Shown: piece after piece, positions 1 to 14,600 of the stretch
Numbering within the stretch: the first letter of the stretch is position 1
How the letters are laid out: each line of letters begins with the position of its first letter
From: Sternotherus odoratus
Taxonomy: Eukaryota; Chordata; Testudines; Kinosternidae
DNA length: 64,000 nucleotides
Reading direction: 5' to 3'
Assembly (NCBI GenBank): GCA_032164245.1
Contig: JAVMKO010000001.1
Location: forward strand, 61,982,892-62,046,891
Position numbers and translations under genes: made by a program
Notes under the pieces: model-generated
What the model saw: only the letters and a program-made list of their open reading frames with translations
Databases searched by the model: none
What the model was told of the DNA's origin: nothing

Positions 1-224
1 ACCAAGAGGCAAATAAAAAAGAAGGCAAAACATTTTTTTTAATGTATGGCAATCTTATGATATGGAGTGGCTAATTCACGTTTCTTGAATGACTGAGGTT
101 GGCAATACTGTTAATTTTAATTAAATGTCATCATACTTTATAGACTTGTTTAAGATTTATGAAATGGAACGTCACCATTACTGGTAGAGAACTTTTTGGA
201 AATCATGTATTTATTCACCCATAG
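1..224 (+). other. Intron upstream of exon 1 (end only)
   Basis: AT-rich sequence ending in the acceptor TTCACCCATAG. No promoter, start codon or signal peptide for the lectin exon is visible here. Confidence 0.7.
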
Positions 225-442
225 GTCTGTGTTCACAAGGATGGTTGGCATTCAAAGGTAGCTGCTATAACATGAGCAAATCCAGCAAACCATGGAGTAT
301 GGCACAACAAAGCTGTGAATTGTCTCCAATACGGGCACACCTTGTTGACATACAGACTGAAGAAGAACATAAATTTATATCTTTTTACCTCCAGTCAGTT
401 AATCAAATAATCATGTTATGGACAGGTCTTAATGACATGAAG
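225..442 (+). CDS. PTPRQ: PTPRQ exon 1 of window: first half of C-type lectin-like domain
   Basis: Acceptor at 223-224 and strong donor AAG/GTAAGT at 442. It opens with a split codon (2 bases here) and ends in phase 0. The protein has the hallmark lectin-fold start [13 protein letters not shown], a helix with [16 protein letters not shown] (strand and second helix) and WTGLNDMK, the position of the WIGL motif. An earlier exon with the signal peptide must exist before the window. Assignment to PTPRQ rests on frame continuity with the FN3 exons downstream and no other start between them. Confidence 0.82.
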
Positions 443-3400
443 GTAAGTATGTTTGATCTTTTGTTATTTCCCTTATTAAAATAGTTTTTTCTTTATCCGG
501 AGAACTTTAATATGTATAATAAAATTCCTGTTGATTTAAAACTTACTATAGTAGGTTGATTTTTAAATAAAAATACTCATTCACATGGTTATTAATTTGA
601 GTAGTGATTAGTAGGACATTGTCTATTTCTGCAAATAAATTGCAAGTGTTTACAAGTACATTAATTATTCATCATTTTAAAAAGATGCTACAAATGACTT
701 TATTAAAAATAATCATCTAGGGCAGTGCATGAAACTTTGAAAAACAAAGAGATGCTTAAGGGTAATCTTTTGGAACTATAGTTTATTTCTCTGTATACAT
801 ACAAGACCCTGTTTTACCCCTCTAGGTGCTATGTCTTGCCAGTTCTGAGACCTAACCCTGTGCTCCTTATAGATGTCTAAACCCTTTGGAATCAAAAGGA
901 TATTGGGCTTATGTGCATGTAGGATCAGGTCTATAATGTCATGGGACGATCTCCCCAGATTCATGACCAGGACTCGACAAGTTAGTCAAGAAGACATTCT
1001 ACCCCAAGAACCCATCTCAGATTTTACAGTAATCCCAGAACATGCTGGGACAGGACTTCAGCAGTTGAGTCAGTGATCTATAGATATGTTTAATAAAGTT
1101 AATAATGCTATCCAGTTAGGGACAGATTCTCATTTACGCTAACGTCCTTTATTACTCTGTCAGTCTGTTTCTTTTTTACACTCACTTTAAGTCCCCTTTA
1201 CACTGCCAGCATATGTAATGAGATCATAGTGTAAATAGAAATCTAGCCCACAGTGTTTTGCTTTGGAAGCAACCAGAACTTAAAGGCCCTTGAAATCCAA
1301 AAAGGAAAACAGGAATTTTTAATGATGTGCATTTGTGTGGAGATAAACTGATGCTTTAGGCCCTATTCAAGAAGGCACTTAAACATGTATCTAAGGGTAT
1401 GTCTTCACTACAGCAGTAGGTTGATTTCCCTTAAGCATGGGGGAGCCGGCGCGGGGCTGCTCGGGTGAGCACGGGGGCCACGGAGCTGCTCGGACTGGTG
1501 GCTGGTCCCCTGGGGAGCGTGCCTGGCTGCCCCGAAAGGTGGTGCCTGCTGGGGACTCCCGGCACTGTGGGATATCTACCCACAGTGCAATGCTGGCTAT
1601 GTCAACCCTTGCAAAAGTTCTAAGGACAGACACTGTCGACCTGCTGTGCTTTGTGGGGACACACTAAGTCGACTTTATAAAGTCTACTTTAGAAAATCGA
1701 CTTAAGGGAAATCGACCTACTGCTGTAGTGAAGACATACCCTAAGTGTCTGGCTGAACTGGGGCCTCACTCTTTAACCTTTTAGATCACATCATTGGACA
1801 CCCACTCTCTGATCTTGCACTCCTTAGTTAGGAAATACCCCATTAGATTTGTCTCTGCGTCCAATAGCAGTTATGTCAAAATAAGAAGTGCAGGATTGGA
1901 TTTAAATATTAAAGCCATGATCCCAACCATCTGTTGTCTCATTACAATAAGACAAAAAAGATCACTGCAGTTTTAGTTTCCCTGTTCTCTGGACACTTCT
2001 ATTTATGGGTTTTAATTGAATTTCAATCTAGAGTTGAGTTTCAACTTTGTCTGTAATTCAGCCAGTGAGGAGCCAGTGTGGCAGTATTTGAAGATGGATA
2101 GGTTAGCCAGATGCACAGTGGATATTCTTAATTTTTTTCTTTCATAGAAAACAAAAGTGACAGCTGAACCTTTCAGCACTGTTCCAGTAGATCCACTCTC
2201 AAAATTCCCATTGATGTCAAGTGGGAATCCAGTGAGCAGAAACATTGCAGCATTGAAGTGACATTATTGGAACTTAAACTGAATTATTGATTTGCCATTG
2301 GAAAAATTTGCTTTAGTTATATTCAAACAGTTTAGCTGTGAGACAGGGAGGAAAACTGCTAATTTTTTAGCCCAGCATTAGGAAAGAAATAAAATTTGTC
2401 CAGATAATTCCACCTAGTCGAAATGATTCATTGTCTTGAGGCCCTATAACCCCATACATCACCATGGATAAAGAAAATGGGAAGTAAGTAAATTTAGTAA
2501 TGTTGTCTTTGTGATATCATGCCTCTACTTCCACTGACCGTTGGAACCAGATTTGCCCATTACTTTGGGGTACACTAATTTATTAGGGTTACTCTTCTGG
2601 GGGAGGGGTTCCTTAATTTTATCAGTGTACTGCTTGTGTCACTTGTGCTGTCATACCGAGCTCCACTTCTCCCTTCTGCAAGTTTCCTCCCAATGGAGCT
2701 ATCCCGCAGGACTTACATTTCCCAGGGCTGGGCAGATTAGGCTGGGTACTGCACCCTGGTTCCCCAATAACTCAGAGCTGATCGGTAATGCCCTGCAAGG
2801 TCTCAAGCAAGGCTGGGGCTCTGCAATGTGGGTATGTGGATAGACCAAGAGAGAGAGGAAGGAGGAGCTGGACACTGTAAAATTATTTCCCTGTCCCCCT
2901 GCCACAGGCTCCTGGTGTGGGCTTTTGTGAGGTCTCTATTGTTCCTGACTGGTCCTCCTTAGATTGCCCTCAGCCAGGGCAGTTCATGGGCCCTAACTTA
3001 GCAGTCTGCTTCAGTGTCATGGCTGTGTTTGTGGAGGCAGCCTGGTGTAAAGATGTCACCCCGTTCTTGGCCCAGGCGTTTCTGCCACCCTTTCCTTCTC
3101 TGAATTCTCCCTTTTATAGCAGGTCGTGTTAGGGTGACCAGATAGTATTAAATTACTCACTTCCTCCTTCTGTAGTGAGGAACCCCTTTTGAGATAAGGT
3201 TACAGGGGTGCTGAGTTGAAAGTGATTTCCTGCAGGAAGCCAAAGAACATAGCTTTTGTAGAAGCCATTTTGTCAGAGGGTTGGGAGCCTGTGTGTGTAG
3301 GCTGGGCCGAAGCTTGCTTTGTGTAAAAATAAGAAGATTTGGAGTAGTTATGGGGTTTTTGATTTGTTTTCTTCTCTTGTTTGAGGCATGTTGTATTTCT

Positions 3401-6400
3401 TTAAAAACAGGAAAACTGGTTTTGGACTTAATTGGGAAGAGTCTGGGATCTGTTTTTATTTACAGAGTCAAAATACTTTGTATTATTTATTTATTTATTG
3501 TTTTAAAACATTATCTATAAAAATCTAATAATAAAATAGCATGTAAGTAATTTTTATTTTTAACTGGAAACCATTTCATAGAGACAAATTCCTTTTTGGC
3601 AAACATTATTAAATAATGTAATAGATGTGCACAAACAATGTCAGAGCAAAATAACACGCAAATTGAGAACAATAAAAACCGGTGCTGGGTGAGAGGATTT
3701 GAGCCCAAAGCAAAAAACATTAGTGCAATGTTGAGATTACATATTTAAACACAAAAAAGTAAGGTAAGGTAAGGTTCTCATAGTAACATTAATTCTCCTG
3801 TATATACAGTTTTTAATTATTATTACTCATAACAATAATAATAATTAATATCTAGCTCTTATATAGTGCTTTCATAAGAAGATCTCAAGTGCTTTACTGT
3901 GTCATTCATATTAGGTGACCAAATCTATATGTAAATAAAATACAGTAAAAATCATAAATTCCTTAGGCCGGGGTGTTGTCTTTTGTCTGTGCAGCACCGT
4001 GCACATTGTCATTCCGTAAATGATGATAATAATGAGCAGTATGTATGAATTAATTTTACTATGTGAAACTAACTTCACTGCCTAGTATTTTTACATTTGA
4101 ATATACAACTTTAGTGTACATTACTGAAGTGTTCTTCGTGTAATGATGTTTTCTCTTTTGCATATATAACTGTATTAAGAAGTAAAACTTTTCTTGGAAT
4201 GCTGAAGTTGATTTAAGTTACCTTGGTACTATAGGCAGAGTGTCAAATATTTTTAAAATGCCATGAAAGATAAAGGTATTCCACAAGATAAATACCACAA
4301 ATGTTGTATCCATATCTACTACATATTGTGAAGAAGGATTTTAATTTTACTTCATCAACTCTGTTTACACAAGGAAAGAGTTAATTATCACTTTGCAATT
4401 TGACAGTTAACCAGCTGTTTATATTATCTTTACAATCATTTCTCTGTTTGTGGGAGTCTGGTCAGTTTAATGAATGACAGGAGATAATAATGAACATGCT
4501 TGTTTTTCAAGCACCTTGCTGAAATTTCTTCCCAGATAATTTGTCTCAGATTTTTTGTGTTACTACTGCAATTAGTTTGTTGTATGAACTCTGAAAAATT
4601 TAGAAAAAATTGATTTTTGTATTTACAGTAATGTCAACCTCAAATGTTCAAAAATCATGAGTCAGTTCCCCTAAAATAATGAGAACAGATAAAAATAGTT
4701 TTGGATTCTTTTTATTTGCCTCTTGGTTTTTGCACTTTTAGGATACATTTTCCAACTTTTCTCTAAAACCCTAAGGTCTAGAAACCTGTTTAAAAAAATT
4801 AAAAGCTAAGATTCTCAGTCAGAGGTTTCCAAAAGCTTTAAGAAAAGTGCCACATATTGTGAGACTTGTAATAAAATCACAAGAGTTGGCTACACAATTA
4901 GCAATTATTATTTATTCTTTGTTTTCTTTTTGGTTTTCATTCTGTAGTCTTTTCCTGATGTTGAGCTGCATTTAAAACTTTACAGACATCAGTGAGAGTA
5001 CTGTATGATAGCAGGATATCATGGCGATAGATACCCACATAGAAATTGCTGTAATAGAGAATTAAGATTGGGGCACTTAAAGTGAGATTCTTGCCCTCGC
5101 TCTAGCTCCTGTGTGGAAGATAAAGAGGCTCTGAAAGCCCTGATTCTGGCTGGAGGACAATTCCTCTGATATAAGAACCTCAGAGGACAATCACAATCTT
5201 GTTGGCTGTCTTCTGAAGTTCTGCTTATAAGCCCCAGTGTGGGATGCATGTTCAAGGTAAAACCACAGTGCATAGTGTGGCTGCCCCAACTTGGTCCAAG
5301 ATGCTGCCACATGGCCCCTGGACTCATCCAAAATAGTTAATGTGAGTAAACTATAATAACATTTTAGATAATGCTTTCTTAGCCAAAATATTACAAGCTA
5401 TCAAAATCCAATCTTTGGATGCTTATTAGATATAGGAGGGGTCTTTTACTAGAGGTTGAACCAATTTGTATGGGAACACCATAAGTAATAAGCTATATAT
5501 ATATATCCCATACCTCAAACCTGCACATAGGTCCTCAGGTCCTTAGCCAAAACAACCTGAAGTCATCTTTGTTTACCTTACAGCTTTGACTAGAAGTTTC
5601 AATGTAAACTTTTCCATGGTTTAATTGTGTTAATTTCAGTTGCTGTATTTTAACATTATGGGGAAAATTTTTAAAGGCACAAATGGCAGTTAGGTGAAAG
5701 TCATTGAGAGTTAGCTGTCTGCCATATGTACTTTTGAAAATCTTCCTCTAGTCCTTTAAACTATGGCAAAATGGAAACATTGAGCATTGCAATGAAAGCA
5801 ACAGTATCATGTTGTGATATGAACTGAGAACATTGTTGGCTCCAGAAAAAAACAATTTAATTTGCTTTAAATGTCCACAGAGTCTTGTTTGCAGTAGGCA
5901 AGCTTGCAGGATAAGTTTTTTTTCCCCTCTGAATTTGTTCAAAATGATTGACTACCCAGTATCATTTCCAGAAATGAGATATAACTTTATCAACAAAACT
6001 AGCTATGATCAGGTGATCATCAATTTTTTTTATTGTGATATACAACATTTTTTAAGTTGCTTCATAAATATTACTAGGAATAATTGAGGATTTTAAAAAA
6101 TTATTGATCCCTCTGCATTACCCTCCTGTAGCTTTTATCGTTTCTAGCAAGATGTTTTCCATCATAATTATGATGGAGTGGTGGCAACACCATAGTATGA
6201 CAAAGCTCCAAGTCTGTACTTGTGGGTCCTGCATTTCCTGGCAGATTTTACTAGCCTCAGAGGCTCACTGTGACCCTCCTCTCTCTAGAGACAAGGTCAC
6301 AGCCTATTGAGCCATTTTCATCATAAGCCAGTGAGGAGAAGCTATCCTTCCTGGCACAGTCCCTGTTGTCTCCCAATAACAGTGATTAATTAGGGGAGGT

Positions 6401-8610
6401 AGACAGGGGGGAGCCCAGGCCCATCATCTACTCTGGACTCCAGCCCAGGGACCGTAATAGTATCAGCTAAGATGGTTGATCTTTTAGCCACAAAACACAA
6501 TACAATTCCCTGGGCTACTTCCCCACAGCAGTCCCTGCTTCTTCACACTCCACTTCACCCTTACCTCAGGGTCTTCTTCCTCTCCTATGATATGTTGTCT
6601 ACCACTCAGTCTCACCAACAGTACAACTTCTTCCCACAGCTCCTGACATCCACACCCACCTGACTAAATGGGAGGGTTTTTTAACTGGTTTCAGCCAGCC
6701 CCTGATTGGCGTCAGGTGTCCCAATCAGACTAGCTGTTTCTGCTGCTTACTAGAAGCTTCTCCTTTGTTTGGCTAGCCAGGGAACAGGGACCTTCTCATC
6801 CTGAGGCTCCTTCAGGTCACTCGGTCACTCGTTCAGTCACGCATCCGGGCGGAGTTCCACTGGGCAGCATCCACTGCCTCCCTCTGCGTTTTCACGGAGC
6901 AGTGGGTGCTGAGCGGGGTTCTCTGCTCGGTGTCCCCATCTTGTACCCTCGTTTTGAACCTGTAACCCTCACGCACTCCCCTGTCCTTTTTACATTAGTT
7001 GTCCCCCGTAATCAATTGGCCCCGGGTCTAGTGTCCCTCCCGCCAGGCTGGGGGAGGGACTTCAGCAACAGGCAGGCTTAGGCCCGCCCACCTCCTGGGT
7101 AACCAAAAGGTGCTCATCCTGAGGCTGATATACCTCCCTTCCAGCACTCTCCTATACTCTTCTGGTCTGACTCCATCACAATAGTTACAGTTATAAGGGT
7201 TAATAATTCAAAATGCCCCACATAAATCATTTGTGCAAAGAAGTACAAAATTTAAATACCGACTGTTCAAGATATGTCAGCTATATTGTAGAAAAGATTA
7301 ATGTAATAATTCAGGGGTGTAACTTTAAAAAAACAATTCCTGTATTTTTTGTTTATTACAGGAAGAAGGTCACTTTTTGTGGACAGATGGATCTCCTTAT
7401 CTTGGAAAAGCTGAAATCTCATCTTTATCTTTGATACCAGAGAATGAAACTGACTGCTATGCTTTTCAACAAAATCCAACTGGTCCAAACTATTTCTTCA
7501 CAGGATTTTTCTGCTATATATCATTGCCATATATTTGTGAATATGAATGTAATTATATTTCTTTCAGTCTTTTACATTTATTTGAAAGTTTTTTCCCCAA
7601 TAAAACTACATTAATGATGTCAATTTTAGAAAAATCGGCCTTCATATTTATCAATTATTCTGAATTTTTGGTGTTCTTTTTCAGTACCTTCTGTACCAGA
7701 AAACTTTGTGTTTAATGCGCAAGATGTCAAAACAACTGAAGCTGTGTTTGTTTGGAGTGATTTGAATGGCTGGCTTAAATCAGGATTTGAACTTATAATT
7801 AAATACTATTTTGATGATTCAGAACAACATTTTGAGCACTTGCCTCTAAATACAACACGCACAACAATTGTGCAGTTGTCTCCTGGATGCCTCTATAAGG
7901 TTTTACTATCAGCAAGGAGCCACAGAGGGGCACAGACTAACTTAAGTCCAGTTCTGATGGTAGAGACAAGTAAGTTACAAAAGATACAGGAATAATAACC
8001 ATTCAATCATTCACTTTTTTATATTTTTTTCTTTTAAGATGCTATGTTTTGTGTTCATCGACATGCTAAAATTAGAGACGGGCTGAACTGAAATCTTGTA
8101 TATGAACACTGTCTGATTTTAGAGTATTCAAAATCTTGATCTTAATTCATAGCTAAAATCCCCTATTAGAACAGATGGTAAAAGGACTGAGGAGGCTTAA
8201 GTAGAAAACACGCTAAAATGCAACTAGCTGTAAGGTCATCATTCTGCACCTAGAACTTCCATTGAGGTCAAACGGGTAGGTGTCAGGCTGTCAGTAAAAG
8301 ATTAAAAGTCATCCATTTTGACCACCATAATTGAATAAAATTGCACTGGTTCTGATTCTCAAGGAAAAAACTTCATTTGGAAATATCACTATATCTATAT
8401 CTATGTAGTGAAGATAAAGATAAATTCTGCAGTTTGAAATACATCATTGTTATTTTTGACCCAATGGATCAAGCTAAATGGAATAGAGACAAATATATAA
8501 CCCAATTATCTATTGTCGTACTAAAATCTACCGTATTTTTCGCCCTATAAGACACACTTTTTCTTCCCCAAAACGGGGGGGAAAAAGTTGGTGCGTCTTA
8601 TAGGGCGAAT

Positions 8611-8641
<31 letters not shown>

Positions 8642-11600
8642 GCGCCTTGCTCTCCCGTCCCCGCCGCGCGGGCGGGCTGCCGGGAGCGTCCCGGTTCCCC
8701 CTCCCCGCAGCGGGCGCGCTCCCGGCAGCCCGCCCGCGGCGGGGAGGGGGGAACCGGGACGCTCCCGGCAGCCCGCCCACACGGCGGGGACGGGAGAGCG
8801 AGGCGCTTTTTTTTTTTTTTTTTCCGGATTTTTTATTAAAAAATGAGGGGGCGTCTTATAGGACGGAGCGTCCTATAAGACGAAAAATACGGTAACTGAA
8901 CACACACAGTGAACACTAGCAAACATTGGATAAAGGTAATTAATTAATCAAAGGTGAGTCAAAGAGAAATCTCATTAAGAATAAATTACTTGAGAGACAC
9001 AAACAAAACTCCAAAACCACTCAGTCTGCCAAAGAATGATACCAGAAGTAGAGGACAAATTTTTACAACTTAATTTCTGTCTGAATCCAATCATTTTGTA
9101 TCTTTTTTTTGGAAAGTAGTATAGACAAAGTATAAAATTATATTTTTTGTTCCAAAATGTAAAGTCAAATGGTTTTTTAAAGAAATAAACATTTTAGGTG
9201 TAAAAATTGGGTATATGAAAGAGCTGAGATAATTGAGCTGTTAGAAGGCGAAAATGCCATTCTATAGCAAATCAACTGCATATCATCTGGGATTATTCCA
9301 AACAGAAAGACTTTTGGTCTGATTGCAGGGACAAATCCTTCAAGTTCCTATCTCTGTGGTGTTAGGATCTGCAGAAATTAAACAGGATAGGTACTGTGGG
9401 CTGGATTAGAATCTGGCCAGCTATCATGAATACAGGGAAGGGCATTTCCCTAGCAGCACAGCAGGAACCAAATTGCTCTATAGGAAAGTAAGGTGTACTC
9501 CCTCCTCTGTACTGGCTCAGGTTTGCTGGCTTGTGTGTTTGATTGCCAGAAGCTATTTTCTTATTTTCCTTTTTTAATTTTTTCAGGGCCATTACATTCT
9601 CACAGTTTAGAGGCTACACATGTATCATCAACAGAAATCTATTTACAATGGGACCCTCCTCAGAACTCCTCCAATGCATCTTTTCATCACTATCTTGTCA
9701 CTATTTTGGACATGGAAGTAAACGCATCGGAGAAATTACCAGTTCAGAAAAGCACCACGTCAACGGTAATTAGAAACATCAAGCCGTATCATCAGTACAA
9801 GATATATTTACAGACTGTAGCAGAAAAGGGATCTCTAAGCTGCAGTGAAAAACCTATATTAATTACAACAGGTAATTACATATATATAGATCTTTTCTAT
9901 TTAAATTGAAAATAGAAAGCACAAAATTATTGTTAATTGGTACAATATAGCAGTGGTTTACTGGTACATGTTTGGAGGCAAGCCAGGCAAATTCTCTTTT
10001 TATAAATTGTCTCTATCATTCATTAATTTTCCAGATGGGAAGTGTTTCTGTCCATTTTTTCCCCTTGTAGCTTGTAATATTTGCTAAATAAACTTCATTA
10101 TGGCTTATAGATATTTATTTATACAGTTCATATATTTAATGATAATAAAATGGCTACCGGTAAATCCCTATGTACTCCAATGTAGCTTTGAACATAAAAA
10201 AACATGATAAATGTGAAATTTAAGCAAAAGTGGTAAATTAAATGTGAGCTGACTAGTGCACCAATTACGAGGGTTTTTTGCAATTTGCACTTGGCACTTG
10301 CTCAGAGTTCCATAGGCTGTGGAAAAAGGGGGCCATGACTCAACCACTTTTAAGCAGCAATCCCTTACTAAATCAGGACAGCTACTGCTCAAGCAGTCCA
10401 GAACGTCACTCTGCCTGTGTGGTTGCAATGCAGTTGAAATTTGGAGGCGGGGAGCCAAATTTCAGTGAGTGCCACTGTGACCTGGTGCACAGGGTCACAG
10501 TATCACTCAAATTTGGATAGGGTTGTGACTTGGCATATTGGGGGTCTGTTCAGTGGAATGCTGGGGAGCCTGCTGAGAACTTGATTCTTGGCAGCACTGG
10601 CTCATGCACTGAGTTGGTAAGAGACTCCTTGGTCGAGGGTGATTCAGGGTTCCTGTAGGAGCAGGAGAGGGGAGAGAGTATGGGGAAGAGAACAGGGTCC
10701 CAGCTGAGGGAAAATTCCCATCTTCCCAGAAATTCTCATTTGACTTACATGAAAATAGATCAATGAATATACTAATGGTCAGATTCTGATACCCTCATTC
10801 ACAGTGTTTAGTGCTTTACTCTGTGATTATTTCCACTGCAATGGAAGGGACTACTGTACTTGTACAATAGGGGACTATTGATTGTGAGTAAAAGTGGCCA
10901 CAAAGGATGACCGGAGTAATTTAAATAAAATACTAGTAACGAATAATACTTTTTTATATACCTGTCACCCTTAAACCATCCATTTTCTATATTTATGTGG
11001 AAATGCAACCTCACAGAGACAAAGAGCACAGTACTGTTCATCCTTTCACACATTCTGGATAGCTCATCTTCCTCTTCCCATCTTTCCCACTTCCTTAAGC
11101 CTTGTCCTTAATGTTTCCACCTACCCACCCCATCCTGCAATATAAAACCACAGAGAGCTACAACGAGATTCAAAACAGAAACTACAGTTTATGTGAAAGA
11201 ATGCAATTTAAAAATCATTAACTACAGAAGGTGAGTGTATAATTTGATATAACCTCTCTTTTGATTAAAGCACTGTACAAATTTACAAGGTTTCTCTTGC
11301 TATGGTTATGTATGTGTCTTATCCAATATCACAAAAGAAAACATAAAACTAAAAGGTTGCATTAGAAAGGAGTACTAAAAGGCAATCCCTGTGTTTATGC
11401 ACTGTGTTTATACACTGTAATTTTTTGTTGTTATTTAAGCTGTCAGTCCACCTAGCAATGTTGTTATTCGTCCCGAGGATGTGCAAGAAGAGAGTATAAT
11501 TCTTCACTGGAAGGTACCACAAGAGGGCCTTGGATCCTACATTCAAGTGAAACCTACTACACATATGGATGAAACTGTAAAGTTTTTAGTAAATACCACA

Positions 11601-14600
11601 GATAGATTTAAGATTAATCATCTAGTTCCTGGCATGACTTATGAAATAGCAGTGGCAACTGTGAATAATGGAAATATGAGTGAACTGAAGACCATTCAAT
11701 GCACATTAAGTAAGATAATCTTTAATTTTAACAGATTTTATTATTATTATTGTTCAGCATAAATTATTTGGCAAATTGGGTAGGCTTGCCTGGCAATCCT
11801 GGGCCTAAATTGAGAGATTTAATGCATTTATGCAAACTGGCAGAGGCACAGTCTTTAAATTAGAATTAGATAGTGTAATTCAATGTGAATGGTACAGCAT
11901 TGTATCATAGCCATGCTTAGAAGTTCAATGGCAGCACTGAATGCAGTTGTGAGAGAGAGATGGGGACCACCTACGACATTTTACTCCTACTGTGAAGAGA
12001 CTGTGTGTTGTAGATTTGTAATGGGGTGACTGAATATGGGAATGGTTCAGTTAGATAATCTGTATATTCGTCTGTTACTGGAAAGGCTGTTAATCCAAGT
12101 AAAATGCCAGGAGTTATGTAGGCTGCTACAGCAAGAGTATGTTGACAAAGATGCAAATGGATAAGGGAAAAGCATTAAAGGCTAATAAGTAGTAATGTGG
12201 TGCACATAATCTGTGAGAGGTAAAAACTGCACATTGTTTATCTAAGGATCTTCCTTAGAGACTGGTACAATATAGATGTTTAACAAGTATGTAAGGAATG
12301 TGGAAGGTTCACACTCAATATGTGTGTATTTGTGTAGGGGATAGAGCTGTATAATGTAGACAGCTGAAAAATGACAACATCACAGTAAATATAACTGATT
12401 ACAGTATTTTTTGGTAGATTTAGTCATTTTGGGGGCATAGCATGGTGTCCAATATTTCATTCTAGTTACAGAGGCCAAGAAATTACAAAAGGTACTTTTC
12501 ACAGCTGCTTGCACCAGCTGTGGAACAAGAATGCTAAGATGTAAAGATAACTTACCAGTCAAATGCAGGCTTACTTGCCACTTTGTCTATGATTGAATTT
12601 ACTCTCTTTATTTTACAATCCATAAATTAAGTTCTCTAATTTTGTTTCAAATACTGGTACGGTACTCCTCTGCTTACTGGAATTATGAATGAAAAGGAAA
12701 TTAATATGACATCTTCTGTGGGCTAAACTATTGTAGATCGACCTCATTAATAAAGTGCTTTGAGAGCTAGTGATGAAAAATGCTATATGAGAGCTCATTG
12801 TTGTTGTTTATTGGTGTCTCAATGATACTCTGTCTTATTATGGTAGCTATCACTTCATGCAGTATGAACATATTTCTCAGAAAACCTGCTTCAGATTTAT
12901 TGTATTATTTTCATTCAGCTTTTTGTTAACTGATCTAACATTTGCTCTAATTTTTCTTGTTCCAGAGCCCAAACCAATTCAGATTATTGTTCCTTATGAT
13001 ATTTCTAGTAATTCTGTGGGTTTATTTCTTCAAATGCCTGATGTTGGAATATTTGATGGTATATATGTTACAAGCAAAGGAGGACCTAATGCTACACTGT
13101 CTTTAAAGAATGATAATACGGTAACAATTGAAAACTTGATCCCAGGCACAGAATATGATTTCTGTGTTTCCACAATAAGTGGAAACATGCTAAGCTCCGT
13201 ATATCACCTACCTGGTGTAAAAACATGTAAGTAATTTGAATTTCAGTAGTGTATGATCCTCAATTACAACTTTACATCTTTTTTGAAGGCCATGATCTCC
13301 TGTACTCAGTGTAGATACAGCTTCAGACCTTGAGATCTATTTTGGCAATTCATAATTAAATCATACCACTAGATGTTTTATAAAGAAAGCTATAACTATC
13401 CATTAGCATTGCTGATATTTGAAATCTTTGTACTCATTTAGATGCTTTATTTGTACCAAGTTTCTATTAATAATTAGCACGTAATTCAAGAATTAAAACA
13501 ATATTAAATTTGTTGTTGCCCTTGTGGAGAAAGTAAGGTATTGACATTTTGACCATTCCTATTTAGTCAATCAGATGAATCTCAACAGAGCTTTTTCTGT
13601 GTCTTCATATCAATAGGTCTGTGCTAATGGATGCATCTCAAGGTATGTTAGGGGATGTATAAATAGTGTTTAGCTTTCAACGCTGCAAGATGCTAACATC
13701 AATGAGACTTAATCTAAGCACTTCATAGGAGAAACTCACAACTAAAGCTTGTTGGAATTCTTGGAATAACATTTTTTTCCCCCTACTACAAATACGCTTT
13801 TTCTAAAAATAATTTTTATGGTGAAATTTTTTTGTTTCTTTGAAATTTTCCATTTTTTCCCCAATGAAATGCCAAACCCCAAAAATGTTTTGGTTTTTCA
13901 CTTTTCTCATTTTAATTGCTTCCTTTTCTCAACCCCCTACATCATACACTATTTTTCAGTGACAACATGGTAGAAAATAAAAAGAGAGGAGCGAGGAAAA
14001 GAGAGATAGGGAAACCTCATAAAAATATGAAAATATTCAAAACAAAAATTTTTGTGATTGAAAACTTGATAAAAATCATTGCAGAAAATTTTGAATGAGT
14101 GAAGCCCCTAAAATATTAATTGACTTTTGGCTGGGTCCAGTCCTTACGGCAGAGTCCAGCCTGAGTAAGATACTTTGGCTCCTTGTTCATCCTTCCCTTG
14201 TAAAAATTTGGCTACTTAAACAGACACTTGAACCTGCTCTTAAAAATCTCCAGTGATGGAGATTCCACAATCTCCCTAGGCAATTTATTCCAGTGCTTAA
14301 TTACTCTGAGAGTTAGGAAGTTTTTCCTAATGTCCAACCTAAACCTCCCTTACTGCAATTTAAGCCAGTTGCTTTCTTGTCCTATCCTCAGATGTTAGAG
14401 AACAATTTTTCTCCCTCCTCCTTGTAACAACATTATATATACTTGAAAACTGCTATCATGTACCCCCTTAGTCTTCTCTTCTCCATATTAAACAAACCCA
14501 GTTTTTTCAATCTTCCCTCATAAGTCAAGTTTTCTAAATCTTCAATCATTTTTGTTGTTCTTCTCTGGCCTTTCTTCAATTTGGCCATATCTTTCTAGAA

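Larger units (their letters stand above)
443..7361 (+). other. Intron 1 (6.9 kb)
   Basis: Non-coding. Holds a Harbinger-like MITE (1395-1741), a 14-base stub of the AGGGTGACCAGA MITE (about 3131), an old SINE-like piece (about 3848-3905) and an LTR-like stretch (6240-7190). I see nothing assignable in the rest; the small ORFs lack family motifs. Confidence 0.6.

Noticed and set aside
225..7548. A separate upstream C-type lectin gene
   Set aside because: No stop or polyadenylation site follows the lectin domain before FN3-1; the next exon lies 136 bases on in a compatible phase. Kept as PTPRQ, though RNA data would settle it.
8528..8895. Several small proteins with Phe or Lys runs and Arg/Gly-rich parts
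   Set aside because: They are translations of A/T runs and GC-rich inverted repeats within a transposon relic.
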